Part shown: positions 34,638 through 42,481 of the stretch, piece by piece
How the letters are laid out: each line of letters starts with the position of its first letter
Numbering within the stretch: position 1 is the stretch's first letter
Assembly: GCF_900100925.1 (NCBI RefSeq)
Contig: NZ_FNKO01000001.1
Span: forward strand, 1,798,001-1,862,000
DNA length: 64,000 nucleotides
Reading direction: 5' to 3'
From: Actinopolyspora saharensis
GTDB lineage: Bacteria; Actinomycetota; Actinomycetes; Mycobacteriales; Pseudonocardiaceae
Made by a program: the position numbers and the translations under genes
The notes under the pieces: generated by a model
Database searches by the model: none
The model's input: only the letters and a program-made list of their open reading frames with translations
Told to the model about the DNA's origin: nothing

Positions 34638-36098
34638 TCAGCGACGGCGCGGCGGCGCGGTGTGCAGCGGGAGCCCGAGGGCCGACATGGCTCCCTCCAT
34701 GCCGATCTCCCCCAGCGTCGGGTGGGCGTGGATCGTGTCGGCGAGCTCGTCGAGCGTGGCCTCCAGACTGATCGCCAGGGTTCCCTCGGTGATCAGGTCG
34801 CTGGCCGAGGGGCCGATCACGTGCACTCCGAGGATCTCCCCGTGCTTGCTGCCGGCGACGATCTTCATGAAGCCCTCCTCGTCGCCGGTGGTCTTGGCCC
34901 GACCCAGCGCGGCGAAGGGGAAACGGCTGGTGACGACGTCGTGCCCCGCCTCCTTCGCGGCCGCCTCGGTGAGCCCGACACTGGCGATCTCGGGATGGGT
35001 GAAGGTGGCCGCCGGGACCACTCCGTAGTCGATGTGGGACTCGTGCCCCGCGATGGTGTCCGCGGCGACCACGCCCTGGTGGGAGGCGACGTGGGCGAGC
35101 AGCGCCTTGCCGGTGAGGTCACCGATCGCGTGAAGGTGCTCGACGTTGGTCCGCATCTTCTCGTCGACCCGGACGAAACCGCGCTCGTCGGTGGCGACGC
35201 CGGTGGCCTCGAGGTCGAGTTCGGCGGTGTTGGGCTTGCGGCCGACGCCCATGAGCACGACGTCCACGTCGAGCTGCTGCTCCTTGGCGCCGTCCACCCG
35301 CACCCGCAGCGCTCCGTCGGCCTGCTCGATCGCGGAGACGGTCGACTCGGTGAGCACGCGGACACCGCTCTTGCTCATGGAGCGGCCGAGCGCCTTGCCG
35401 ACCTCGGCGTCCTCGATCGGCACCAGGCTGGAGGCCATCTCCACGATGGTGACCTCGCTGCCGAAGGCCGCGAACATGCTCGCCCACTCCGCTCCGACGG
35501 CGCTGCCTCCGATCACGGCGATGCGCCCCGGCACCTCGTCGAGACCGAAGGCCCCGTCGGAAGTGATCACACCGGGGAGGTCTCCCCCCGGGATCGGCAG
35601 GCGGACGGGAGTCGAGCCGGTCGCCAGGATCACGTCCCGCGCGGTCACCTTCTCCACCGGTTGTCCCCCGGCCGGGGCGGCGGCGTAACGCGGCCCGCCC
35701 TCGCCCAGCGGGGAGTCACCGGTCGGGTAGACGTCCACGCTCGTCGGTCCGGTGAAACGGGCGTGTCCGTCGATGACGGTCACGCCGTTGGCCTTGAGCA
35801 GGCCCGCCACACCGTCCGTGAGGTTCTTGACGACCCCGTCCTTGCGGCGCGCCACCGCACCGAAGTCCAGCGCCACGTTCTCCGCGCGGACCCCGAAGTC
35901 CTCGGAGTGCAGCACGGTCTCGTACACCTCGGCGGAGCGCAGCATCGCCTTGGTCGGGATGCAGCCCCAGTTCAGGCACACGCCACCGGCTTTTTCCTTC
36001 TCCACCAGGCCGACCGAGAGGCCACGCTGGGCGGCGCGGATCGCCGCGACGTAGCCACCGGGGCCGCCGCCTACCACGAGTAGGTCGAATTCCTGCAC
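34638..36098 (-). CDS. lpd: Dihydrolipoamide dehydrogenase (E3)
   Basis: 486 residues from GTG 36098, chosen for AAAGGAG upstream and the FAD motif VVGGGPGGYVAAIRAAQ immediately after the start. The redox disulfide GGVCLNWGCIPTKAML lies near 38, the NAD motif IAVIGGSAVGAEWASMFAAFG near 198, and the C-terminal HAHPTLGEIGMEGA holds the active-site His. An insertion of about 30 residues near 130-155 (PTGDSPLGEGGPRY region) makes it longer than the usual 460-470. It reoxidises lipoyl groups of E2 to NADH. First gene of the operon; the promoter should lie in the AT-richer gap upstream. Confidence 0.95.
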   Translation of the reverse strand: MQEFDLLVVGGGPGGYVAAIRAAQRGLSVGLVEKEKAGGVCLNWGCIPTKAMLRSAEVYETVLHSEDFGVRAENVALDFGAVARRKDGVVKNLTDGVAGLLKANGVTVIDGHARFTGPTSVDVYPTGDSPLGEGGPRYAAAPAGGQPVEKVTARDVILATGSTPVRLPIPGGDLPGVITSDGAFGLDEVPGRIAVIGGSAVGAEWASMFAAFGSEVTIVEMASSLVPIEDAEVGKALGRSMSKSGVRVLTESTVSAIEQADGALRVRVDGAKEQQLDVDVVLMGVGRKPNTAELDLEATGVATDERGFVRVDEKMRTNVEHLHAIGDLTGKALLAHVASHQGVVAADTIAGHESHIDYGVVPAATFTHPEIASVGLTEAAAKEAGHDVVTSRFPFAALGRAKTTGDEEGFMKIVAGSKHGEILGVHVIGPSASDLITEGTLAISLEATLDELADTIHAHPTLGEIGMEGAMSALGLPLHTAPPRRR

Positions 36099-36444
36099 TT
36101 CGCTGTGCTCCTTTGTTCTCGCACCCGCCGAAAGCGTCGAGCTGTCGCATCCCGAGTGTCGTGACTGCGACCACGGTCGCGCCATGCCCTCACGCCCAGA
36201 GTTGACCCTCAGTGGCTGTGCAGTGCGCACATTTTCCCCACCATTCAGTGACCTAGCGGTAAACAATGAACACGAAAAGTGAACATACCAGCAGTAACTC
36301 GAAGTTCGAGCCGGAAAAACGGCACCGTCAACCAACCCAGTGTCAAAAATTCGAGAAATTACCGATCAACACGGTTGACGCGCTCCGAGATCGATGTTCA
36401 ACCGTCCGCGGTCGACCACGGGGGCTGCGAGCGGCAGCGCTGCT
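36099..36444. other. Promoter region of the pdh operon
   Basis: This 346-base gap is AT-richer than its surroundings at 36230-36390. It holds the perfect palindrome CTCGAA-G-TTCGAG (36298-36310), about 200 bases upstream of lpd, a candidate operator. The stop of the PucR gene is at its right end. No small gene is convincing here. Confidence 0.45.
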
Positions 36445-37686
36445 TCAACCGTCGGCGCGCATCCGCAACGCCGACAGGGCCAGGGAGAGCGCGACGTAGG
36501 AGTCCCGGCCGTGCAGCGGTTTGCCGATCAACGTCGTGATCCTGTGCAGCCGGTTCAGCACCGTGTTGCGGTGGCAGTGGAGCCGCACGGCCGCGTTGGC
36601 CGTGGAGCAGTTCTCCTCCAGCCAGGCGGACAGGGTCTCCAGCAGCATGTCGCGTTCCTTCGGTTGCAGCGCCAGCACCTGCCCCAGCTGCTCGTCCAGC
36701 AGTCGCTGCGCCAGGTCGGGGGACTGCACCAGCAACGCCTCGGGATAGCGCTGTCCCAACGAGACGAGCTCGACGGAGCCCCGCGGCGAGGTCCCCAGCG
36801 CCGTGACGGCCAACTCGTGCCCCAGCCCCACCTCGGCCAGACCGCGCACCACGGGCGAGGCGCCCGCCCGTCCGCGGACCAACTGGCGCAGCGCCCCCAG
36901 CGCGGTGGACTCGTCGTGCTGCTCCAGCGCTATCAGCCCCACGAAGGTGTCCGCGCGCACCTGCCACACCGACCGGATGTGCAGCGCGGCCAGCGCAGCC
37001 TGCTGACCACGCAGCGCGAAGCTGCCGTCGGCGATCATCTCCGCCACCACGACGACGTAGGGGCCGGAAGTGGGCAGGTCCAGCTCCTTGGCGGTGCGCT
37101 GCGCGAACGCCGTGTCCCGCGCCCGTCCGCCGAGCAGGTCCTCCACGAGGGCGTGCCTTCGCTGGTCGTCGCTGCGCAGTTCTTCCAGCTCGGTGTTGCG
37201 GTAGGAGGTGGACAGCGCCGAGGACAGGGCGTCGATGACGTTCCACATCGCCGTAGCGGCACCGAGCACGGCGTCCGGATCGACCTGATCGGCGTGCGCC
37301 TGCTCGACCAGGGCCTCCCAGACCACGCGCCCCCCGAGTCGGAAGGTCCGCAACATCACCTCGAGCGGAACTCCCTGCTCGGCACGACGCCTTCCGATCG
37401 CCGCGGCCACGCTGTCGTCCTCGCTGCGCGGAACGCGTCCGCTGAGCACGTGCAGCACGCGAGCGAGGTAGTTGGCGCATCCCTCCCACAGGTCCTCCCG
37501 GGGAACCGGACGGTAGTCGGTCCACTCCGGGTTGTCGGTGAAGATCGCGCCCATGAGCCGTTGTGCCAGCTCGGGCACGTCGTCGAGCCTTGCCTGCGCG
37601 AGTGAACGCGTGATCTGTTCGGTGGGCCCGTCGGGGCTCTTGTGGGTGAACGCCCCGTGGACACCACCCGTGAAGGGATCAGCCAC
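36445..37686 (-). CDS. PucR-family helix-turn-helix regulator
   Basis: 413 residues from GTG 37686, preceded by GGAGG at 4 bases; a GTG one codon earlier and a longer frame to 37866 are alternatives. The N-terminal half is helical, with a GGDEF-like central region as in CdaR/PucR proteins, and the C-terminus carries the PucR HTH: LLETLSAWLEENCSTANAAVRL, then HRNTVLNRLHRI. Such regulators respond to metabolites such as purines, amino acids or carboxylates. It is immediately upstream of and on the same strand as the pdh operon, so it is a candidate regulator of pyruvate dehydrogenase; that is inference from position. Confidence 0.85.
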   Translation of the reverse strand: MADPFTGGVHGAFTHKSPDGPTEQITRSLAQARLDDVPELAQRLMGAIFTDNPEWTDYRPVPREDLWEGCANYLARVLHVLSGRVPRSEDDSVAAAIGRRRAEQGVPLEVMLRTFRLGGRVVWEALVEQAHADQVDPDAVLGAATAMWNVIDALSSALSTSYRNTELEELRSDDQRRHALVEDLLGGRARDTAFAQRTAKELDLPTSGPYVVVVAEMIADGSFALRGQQAALAALHIRSVWQVRADTFVGLIALEQHDESTALGALRQLVRGRAGASPVVRGLAEVGLGHELAVTALGTSPRGSVELVSLGQRYPEALLVQSPDLAQRLLDEQLGQVLALQPKERDMLLETLSAWLEENCSTANAAVRLHCHRNTVLNRLHRITTLIGKPLHGRDSYVALSLALSALRMRADG

Positions 37687-37910
37687 CACGCCTCCAGACG
37701 ATACGCCCCGGGGTTCTGCCGGACCGGCACCGCGAATCGCGCTCAGGGCAGTCCGCCGCGGTTTCGCGGGCGACTGACGGCAGGCCGGACCGCGCGCGAT
37801 GCGCGTCCCGCCGGATTCACCGACAATTCGGGGCCCGGCCCTCGCACAGAGGCCCTCCGGGGACACGAGCGCGTGTGATCGCCCCCAGCATCGTGACGAT
37901 CGGGAGTTCG

Positions 37911-38597
37911 ATGGCCGTATCCGAATCAGCGTCCCGCGGACGCAGACCCCAGCTTCCGGAGGAAGTCGCGGTGCACATCCGCGAGCAGATCATAACCGGG
38001 CAGGTGCTCGACGGGGAGTACCTGCGGCTGGATCAACTCGCCGAGGACCTGGGCATCAGCGTGACGCCGGTGCGCGAGGCGCTGATCACCCTCACCGCCG
38101 AGGGGTTCGTCGAGCTCGAACCGCGGCAGGGCTTCGCAGTCGCCTCGCCGAACCGCCGCGACCTGATGGACATCTTCGAGCTGCAGGCACTGATCGCGGG
38201 CCGGTTGGCCCGCCGGTGCGCGGAGGAGCTCACCTCCGAGGAGCTCGAACAGCTGCGCACGGTGCAGCGGGACCTGTCCCGGGCGCACGAGCTCGACGAA
38301 CGCACGAGGGCGGCCGAGCTGCTCAACCGCTTCCACCGGGAGCTGGGCGACGCCGCCCACGCCAGGAAACTCGCCTGGTTCTTCGAACTGACCAGGCGCT
38401 ACGCACCGCGTGAGCAGGCCCTGGCCGCGGCGGGCTGGACGGATGCCTGCGCGCGGGACCACTCCGCCGTGCTCACCGCCCTGGCGGAGGGGGACGGCGA
38501 CTCCGCCGAGAGCAGGATGTACGAGCACCTGCGCGCCCTGGGCGAACTGCTGATCTCCTACCTCGACGAGCGGGACGCGTGGGCCGCGGAGCACTGA
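37911..38597 (+). CDS. GntR-family regulator, FadR/FCD subgroup
   Basis: 228 residues from ATG 37911, with GGGAG at 4 bases; an upstream GTG at 37875 is possible. Winged helix in about 15-75: PEEVAVHIREQIITGQVLDGEYLRLDQ, then LAEDLGISVTPVREALITLTAEGFVEL. The all-helical FCD domain follows, with DLMDIFELQALIAGRLARRCAEEL near 85 and metal-binding His positions (NRFHREL near 135 and ARDHSAV near 184). FCD proteins bind small carboxylates or acyl-CoA. It is divergent from the PucR gene. No obvious target is adjacent other than itself and the small membrane peptide downstream. Confidence 0.87.
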   Translation: MAVSESASRGRRPQLPEEVAVHIREQIITGQVLDGEYLRLDQLAEDLGISVTPVREALITLTAEGFVELEPRQGFAVASPNRRDLMDIFELQALIAGRLARRCAEELTSEELEQLRTVQRDLSRAHELDERTRAAELLNRFHRELGDAAHARKLAWFFELTRRYAPREQALAAAGWTDACARDHSAVLTALAEGDGDSAESRMYEHLRALGELLISYLDERDAWAAEH

Positions 38598-38786
38598 GCG
38601 AAGCTCTCCCGGCCGTGGGGCCGCTCGGCCCGAGCACACCGCGGCGGGGCGAGTGCCCGGGTCTCGTTCCGGCGCCGCCCGCGTCGGTTCCCCGAACCGA
38701 CCGCAGCTGCGCCCGGAAAGCACCGATGAGCACTGATCCACCGCACCGTGTAACGATTCGGAAGCGATGTTCGACACCCGGAGTGC

Positions 38787-38801
38787 GGTGATCTTGTCAC
38801 C
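38787..38801. promoter_or_regulatory. Palindrome upstream of the small membrane peptide gene
   Basis: GGTGA-tcttg-TCACC lies 61 bases before the ATG at 38862 and 190 bases after the GntR gene. It looks like a dimeric-repressor operator. It resembles the CRP-like sites at 5469 and 8990 but its spacer is 5 rather than 6 bases, so I do not assign it to the same regulator. Confidence 0.35.
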
Positions 38802-38861
38802 TCCGGGGGGCGGAGCGTCACCGCGCACGCTTTTCGGCACGGCGCACACGGGGGATCGAAG

Positions 38862-39011
38862 ATGCAGGTCAGTTCTCGCCAGGTGATCGCTTCCATAGCC
38901 GGCACCGTTCTGATGGTCGTGCTGACCGTCGTGCTGGCCACCTGGTTTCCCGCCGAGCAGGTACCCCCTGCCGACGGCGAAGCGGCAGTGCTCGGGTTGC
39001 CCGCGAACTGA
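38862..39011 (+). CDS. Small single-pass membrane peptide
   Basis: 49 residues, not long enough for usual ORF cut-offs. ATG 38862 has a G-rich ribosome site (GGGGG) about 8 bases upstream. Residues 8-29 (IASIAGTVLMVVLTVVLATWF) form one strong membrane helix, preceded by a short polar N-terminus and followed by a 20-residue tail rich in Pro, Ala and acidic residues. I recognise no family. The combination of ribosome site, upstream palindrome and a well-formed membrane helix argues for a real gene; it may be an accessory of a membrane protein or a stress peptide. Confidence 0.5.
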   Translation: MQVSSRQVIASIAGTVLMVVLTVVLATWFPAEQVPPADGEAAVLGLPAN

Positions 39012-39352
39012 AGCGGTGCGTGAACCGAGCGGTTCGCCCCGGTGGCCGTTCGGCTGATCCGGTGCTCAGCCGGCTATTCGCCCCTCGATCGCCACGGCGG
39101 GGAGCGTCTGCCCCTCCCTCTCCTCCTGTGGATCTCCGAGCGTAGTTGAGTTCACCCAAGCGAGCGAACAAATCGAACTCCACCGCGGGCATGATGGTGA
39201 CGAACAACTATCACAGCGCAGCCCCTTCCCCCGTCACGGTGACATGACCCACCCCGGCGAATTTCACGATCGTGTGAGTAGGGGAAACTGACCGAAACGC
39301 CCGCGCGCGAGCAGTCCTCGCGCGAACCGACCGTCGAAGGTGTAACAGGCCG
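39012..39352. other. Gap before the DsbA gene
   Basis: 341 bases. It should hold the promoter of the DsbA-VKOR operon. A GTGACATGACC segment near 39237 and a stretch of modest AT content near 39260-39290 are the only features. No gene or clear hairpin. Confidence 0.4.
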
Positions 39353-40087
39353 ATGCCCAAGACAACCAATCCGATGGCGAAGCGCAGCGGGGCTTCGACC
39401 AACATCATCCTCACCGCGATCGTGCTGGTCGTAGCGGTGGCAGTCATCGGTGGCGTCGTGTTCTTCGGAGGTGGCGGCACCAACTCCACCAACGGCTCGG
39501 ACAAGGTCGCCGCATCCGTGCTGCACCCCGAGGGAAGCAACAAGGTGCTCGACGCGGGTGAGGGAGCCCCCACCCTGGTCGAGTTCGTCGACTACCAGTG
39601 CCCCAGCTGTCACTCCTACTACCAGGCCGTGAACACCAAGATCGAGCAGGAGTACGACGGGAAGATCAACTTCGTGGTGCGGAACTTCCCGCTGGACATG
39701 CACCCCCTGGCCGAACCAGCGGCGCGCGCAGTCGAGGCCGCCGCCATGCAGGGCGAGTTCAAGCAGATGTATCACAAGGTGTTCGACAACTACTCCTCCT
39801 GGGCGGCCGCCTCCGGCGGGCAGAACGTGAGCAGCGACAAGCAACGCGCCCAGGAGCAGTTCACCAAGTTCGCCGAGCAGATCGGCCTGGACGTGGACAA
39901 GTTCCAGAAGGACATGCAGTCCGACCAGGTCCAGCAGCGCATCGACCAGGACAGGTCCGACGGTGAGCAGGCCGGGGTCTCGGGAACTCCCACCTACTTC
40001 CTGAACGGCAAGAAGGTCGAGTTCGGGAGCGGGGGCAACCCGGTGCAGCACCTGCGCGAGGAACTGGACGGAGCCCTGGCCAAGTGA
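39353..40087 (+). CDS. Membrane-anchored DsbA-like thioredoxin
   Basis: 244 residues. One N-terminal membrane helix (about 18-41) anchors it with the domain outside. The thioredoxin-fold active site CPSC is in VDYQCPSCHSYYQ near 83, and the cis-proline loop GVSGTPTYFLNG lies near 208. It is of the DsbA_4/mycobacterial DsbA type that introduces or shuffles disulfides in exported proteins. Its stop overlaps the GTG start of the VKOR gene (GTGA), so the oxidase and its recycling enzyme are coupled, which supports the function. Confidence 0.92.
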   Translation: MPKTTNPMAKRSGASTNIILTAIVLVVAVAVIGGVVFFGGGGTNSTNGSDKVAASVLHPEGSNKVLDAGEGAPTLVEFVDYQCPSCHSYYQAVNTKIEQEYDGKINFVVRNFPLDMHPLAEPAARAVEAAAMQGEFKQMYHKVFDNYSSWAAASGGQNVSSDKQRAQEQFTKFAEQIGLDVDKFQKDMQSDQVQQRIDQDRSDGEQAGVSGTPTYFLNGKKVEFGSGGNPVQHLREELDGALAK

Positions 40088-40734
40088 CAGCGACAGCCGA
40101 AACGACTCAACACGAGGGCCCCGGAAGCCCGGCGGAGCGCTCCGAACCCCCGCTCTTCGGGCGCGGACTGGGTTGGCTCTACCTGATCGGGGGCGGAATC
40201 GGCTTCATCGCCGCGTTCGCCCTCAGCATCGAGGAGTACCTGAGCCTGATCAATCCCGACTACGTGACCAGCTGCAGCATCAACCCGGTGGTCTCGTGCG
40301 GCTCGGTGATGGAGAGCGATCAGGCCACGGCGTTCGGATTCCCCAACCCGCTGATCGGCGTGGCCGCCTTCGCGATCGTGACCACGACCGGTGTCGCGCT
40401 GCTGTCCGGCTTCCGGCCGCCGCGCTGGTACTGGATCGGCATGCAGCTGGGCACGCTGTTCGGGGTCGTCTTCGTGCACTGGCTGATCTGGCAGAGCCTC
40501 TACGAGATCCACGCGCTGTGCCCGTACTGCATGGTGGTGTGGGTGGTGACCATAGCGGTGTTCTGGTACACCACGCTGCACAACCTCGAGAGAAGGAACC
40601 TCCCCGTCGGCCCGGCCCGACCGCTGGTGCTCGGCGTGGCCCGGGTCCACACCGTGGTGCTGGTGCTGTGGTACCTGGCCGTCATCGGCCTGATCCTGGA
40701 GGCGTTCTGGGCCTACTGGAGCACCCTGGTCTGA
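40084..40734 (+). CDS. Vitamin K epoxide reductase (VKOR) family protein
   Basis: 216 residues from GTG 40084, overlapping the DsbA stop. Five likely membrane helices. The VKOR active-site pair is CPYC in HALCPYCMVVWVV near 144, and the loop cysteine pair is in TSCSINPVVSCGSVM near 62-73. In actinobacteria VKOR replaces DsbB: it takes electrons from reduced DsbA and passes them to menaquinone. The operon with a DsbA-like gene gives a complete disulfide-forming pathway. It is followed by a weak hairpin AGCCCG/CGGGCT (40751-40770) with a short T run. Confidence 0.94.
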   Translation: MTATAETTQHEGPGSPAERSEPPLFGRGLGWLYLIGGGIGFIAAFALSIEEYLSLINPDYVTSCSINPVVSCGSVMESDQATAFGFPNPLIGVAAFAIVTTTGVALLSGFRPPRWYWIGMQLGTLFGVVFVHWLIWQSLYEIHALCPYCMVVWVVTIAVFWYTTLHNLERRNLPVGPARPLVLGVARVHTVVLVLWYLAVIGLILEAFWAYWSTLV

Positions 40735-40799
40735 CCCGCGGGAACTGATGAGCCCGCGAGCCTCCGGGCTTGTTTCCACAACCGAAAAAGCACAGCCGC

Positions 40800-40863
40800 A
40801 GCCGCCTGGCCCGCAACGACGAACATCCGTTTGCAATGCTTCGTTGTCGGGTACCAGGCGGCT
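40800..40863. repeat. Long imperfect hairpin upstream of rsbW-sigF
   Basis: Outer arms AGCCGCCTGG (40800-40809) and CCAGGCGGCT (40854-40863) pair perfectly; inside them CCCGCAACGACGAA and TTCGTTGTCGGG continue the stem with small bulges. The total span is 64 bases with a loop of roughly 14. It lies between the VKOR gene and rsbW, and contains a SigF-type promoter. As RNA from upstream it could terminate read-through; as DNA it could be a regulator target. Confidence 0.65.
40829..40854 (+). promoter_or_regulatory. SigB/SigF-type promoter for rsbW-sigF
   Basis: GTTT (40829-40832), a 16-base spacer, then GGGTAC (40849-40854) matches the actinobacterial SigB/SigF consensus (GTTT or GNNT, 14-17 bases, GGGTAT/C). 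It lies about 150 bases upstream of the rsbW start, so the operon is probably autoregulated by its own sigma factor. The sequence match is direct; autoregulation is inferred from the consensus and known sigF operons. Confidence 0.65.
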
Positions 40864-41009
40864 ATGAGCGTTCAGTTCCGTTCACGGTCTCTGTCCGAGC
40901 CGTGGCCCGAAGCGTCCTCCCCTCGATCGCACCCCCGAGATATTGGACGATCTCGTCCTTCTGATTCGATGTGCGGTGGTCTCGCATGAGGTTGGAACGA
41001 GGAGTCCGC

Positions 41010-41486
41010 GTGTCAGCATCCCAGTCGGATCACCACCAGGCAGCTGTGGAAAGTTCCGCTCCGCACCCGCAAGCACCGGGCACGGACGGAGATCCGCACG
41101 TGGTCGAAGTGCGGGTCGTGGCCGATCCCGAACAACTCCCCGTCATGCGCGCCGTGGTCGGTGACCTGGCCATGCGTGCCGACTTCGACGTCGACACCAT
41201 CGCCGACCTGCGACTGGCCGTGGACGAGGCCTGCTCGTCGCTGGTCCGCATCGCCGCTGAGCGGAGTCAGCTGGTGGGGCGCTTCCGCACCGAGAACGAC
41301 GTACTGGAGTTCACCGCCGAGGTGAACAGTCCGGATGCCTCCGGACCGCGCAAGAACACGTTCAGCTGGCGTGTACTGAGCGCGTTGTCGGACAACGTGG
41401 CATCCTCGGTTCAGGAATCGGAAGAGCACGCTGACGGGCACGTCGTGCGTATACAGCTGAGCAAGGGACGGATGGTCCACGAGTGA
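41010..41486 (+). CDS. rsbW: Anti-sigma factor, RsbW-type serine kinase
   Basis: 158 residues from GTG 41010, chosen for AGGAG 5 bases upstream; the open frame begins 13 codons earlier. GHKL/HATPase_c fold: the N-box LRLAVDEACSSLV near 66, preceded by MRAVVGDLAMRADFDVDTIA. A disordered, Gln/Pro-rich tail of about 30 residues starts the protein. RsbW-type proteins bind and hold the cognate sigma factor and phosphorylate an anti-anti-sigma. It overlaps sigF by GTGA, the standard arrangement. No anti-anti-sigma (STAS) gene is in the window. Confidence 0.9.
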   Translation: MSASQSDHHQAAVESSAPHPQAPGTDGDPHVVEVRVVADPEQLPVMRAVVGDLAMRADFDVDTIADLRLAVDEACSSLVRIAAERSQLVGRFRTENDVLEFTAEVNSPDASGPRKNTFSWRVLSALSDNVASSVQESEEHADGHVVRIQLSKGRMVHE

Positions 41487-42292
41487 CGCAGGCGGACTCC
41501 GAGCACGCCTACCGAGGTCAGAACTACGAGGAACTGGCCCCGTTATTCGTCGAGTTCGCGGGGTTGGACAAAACCGATCGGCGCTACGCCGAACTGCGGG
41601 ACAGGTTGGTGACCGAGCACCTGCCCATCGCACAGCACATAGCGCGGAGGTTCAGCAACCGGGGTGAGGCCCAGGAGGACCTCATCCAGGTGGCCACTCT
41701 CGGACTGATCAACGCCGTGGACCGATTCGACCCGCAACGGGGTGTCGATTTCCTCTCCTACGCCGTTCCCACCATCATGGGCGAAGTGCGGCGCCATTTC
41801 CGGGACACCGGCTGGACGGTTCGAGTACCACGACGCCTGCAGGAAAGGCACCTGTCCATTTCCTCGGCGATCTCGACGCTCTCGCAGAACCTGGGCAGAG
41901 CCCCCACCCCCAGTGAGATAGCCGGACATCTCGGCATCAGCAGGGACGAGGTTCACCAGGGGCTGGAGGCGGGCAACGCCTACCGGAGCAGTTCCCTCGA
42001 CGAACTGCTCAGCGACACCGACGAGATACCGCTCGGCGACGCCATCGGCTCTTCGGACGCAGAGCTGGACGAGGTGGAGAACCGCGCGGCGATCCGCCCC
42101 CTGCTCGAGGAGCTCGGCGAGCGGGAACGGCGCATCGTGGTGCTGCGCTTCTTCAAGTCGATGACCCAGACCCAGATCGCCGAGCAGATCGGGATATCCC
42201 AGATGCACGTCTCACGGCTGCTCGCGCGCACTCTGAGCTGGTTGCGGGAGCGCATAGAAGTGGACGTCCCTCCCGAACCCGTGAAGGACTGA
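41483..42292 (+). CDS. sigF: RNA polymerase sigma factor, SigB/SigF/SigG type
   Basis: 269 residues, GTG start overlapping rsbW. It has region 2 (LVTEHLPIAQHIARRFSNRG near 42, DLIQVATLGLINAVDRFDP near 66, FLSYAVPTIMGEVRRHFRDT near 90), region 3 (APTPSEIAGHLGISRDEV near 140) and region 4 with HTH (LGERERRIVVLRFFKSMTQTQIAEQIGISQ near 211). These match SigF/SigB general-stress and differentiation sigmas. It is held by the adjacent RsbW. Its own consensus promoter lies upstream. A long perfect hairpin follows. Confidence 0.93.
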   Translation: MTQADSEHAYRGQNYEELAPLFVEFAGLDKTDRRYAELRDRLVTEHLPIAQHIARRFSNRGEAQEDLIQVATLGLINAVDRFDPQRGVDFLSYAVPTIMGEVRRHFRDTGWTVRVPRRLQERHLSISSAISTLSQNLGRAPTPSEIAGHLGISRDEVHQGLEAGNAYRSSSLDELLSDTDEIPLGDAIGSSDAELDEVENRAAIRPLLEELGERERRIVVLRFFKSMTQTQIAEQIGISQMHVSRLLARTLSWLRERIEVDVPPEPVKD

Positions 42293-42352
42293 CCTCTCGC
42301 GGGGTCGGTCGTGAGAACCGTCTCTGCCCTCCCGTCTCTGGTTGTGACCCAC

Positions 42353-42391
42353 GCGAATCGGGGCCGCTCGGACTGAGCGGCCCCGATTCGC
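42353..42391 (+). terminator. Very strong terminator after sigF
   Basis: A perfect 17-bp stem (42353-42369 with 42375-42391) and a 5-base loop, 61 bases past the sigF stop. It is symmetric enough to work from both strands but has no T tract, as usual in these genomes. Confidence 0.8.
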
Positions 42392-42421
42392 ATCCCGGCC
42401 CGGGGAGTGTTCGGTTGGGAA

Positions 42422-42466
42422 GTTGCCGGGGAACCGGCGTCGGGGGAAGCACGGTCCCCCGGCAAC
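42422..42466 (-). terminator. Terminator of the M23 peptidase gene
   Basis: GTTGCCGGGG (42422-42431) pairs with CCCCGGCAAC (42457-42466), 16 bases after the stop of the minus-strand peptidase gene. With the sigF hairpin it forms a double insulator between convergent genes. Confidence 0.65.
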
Positions 42467-42481
42467 GACTCGTCGCGGGCG

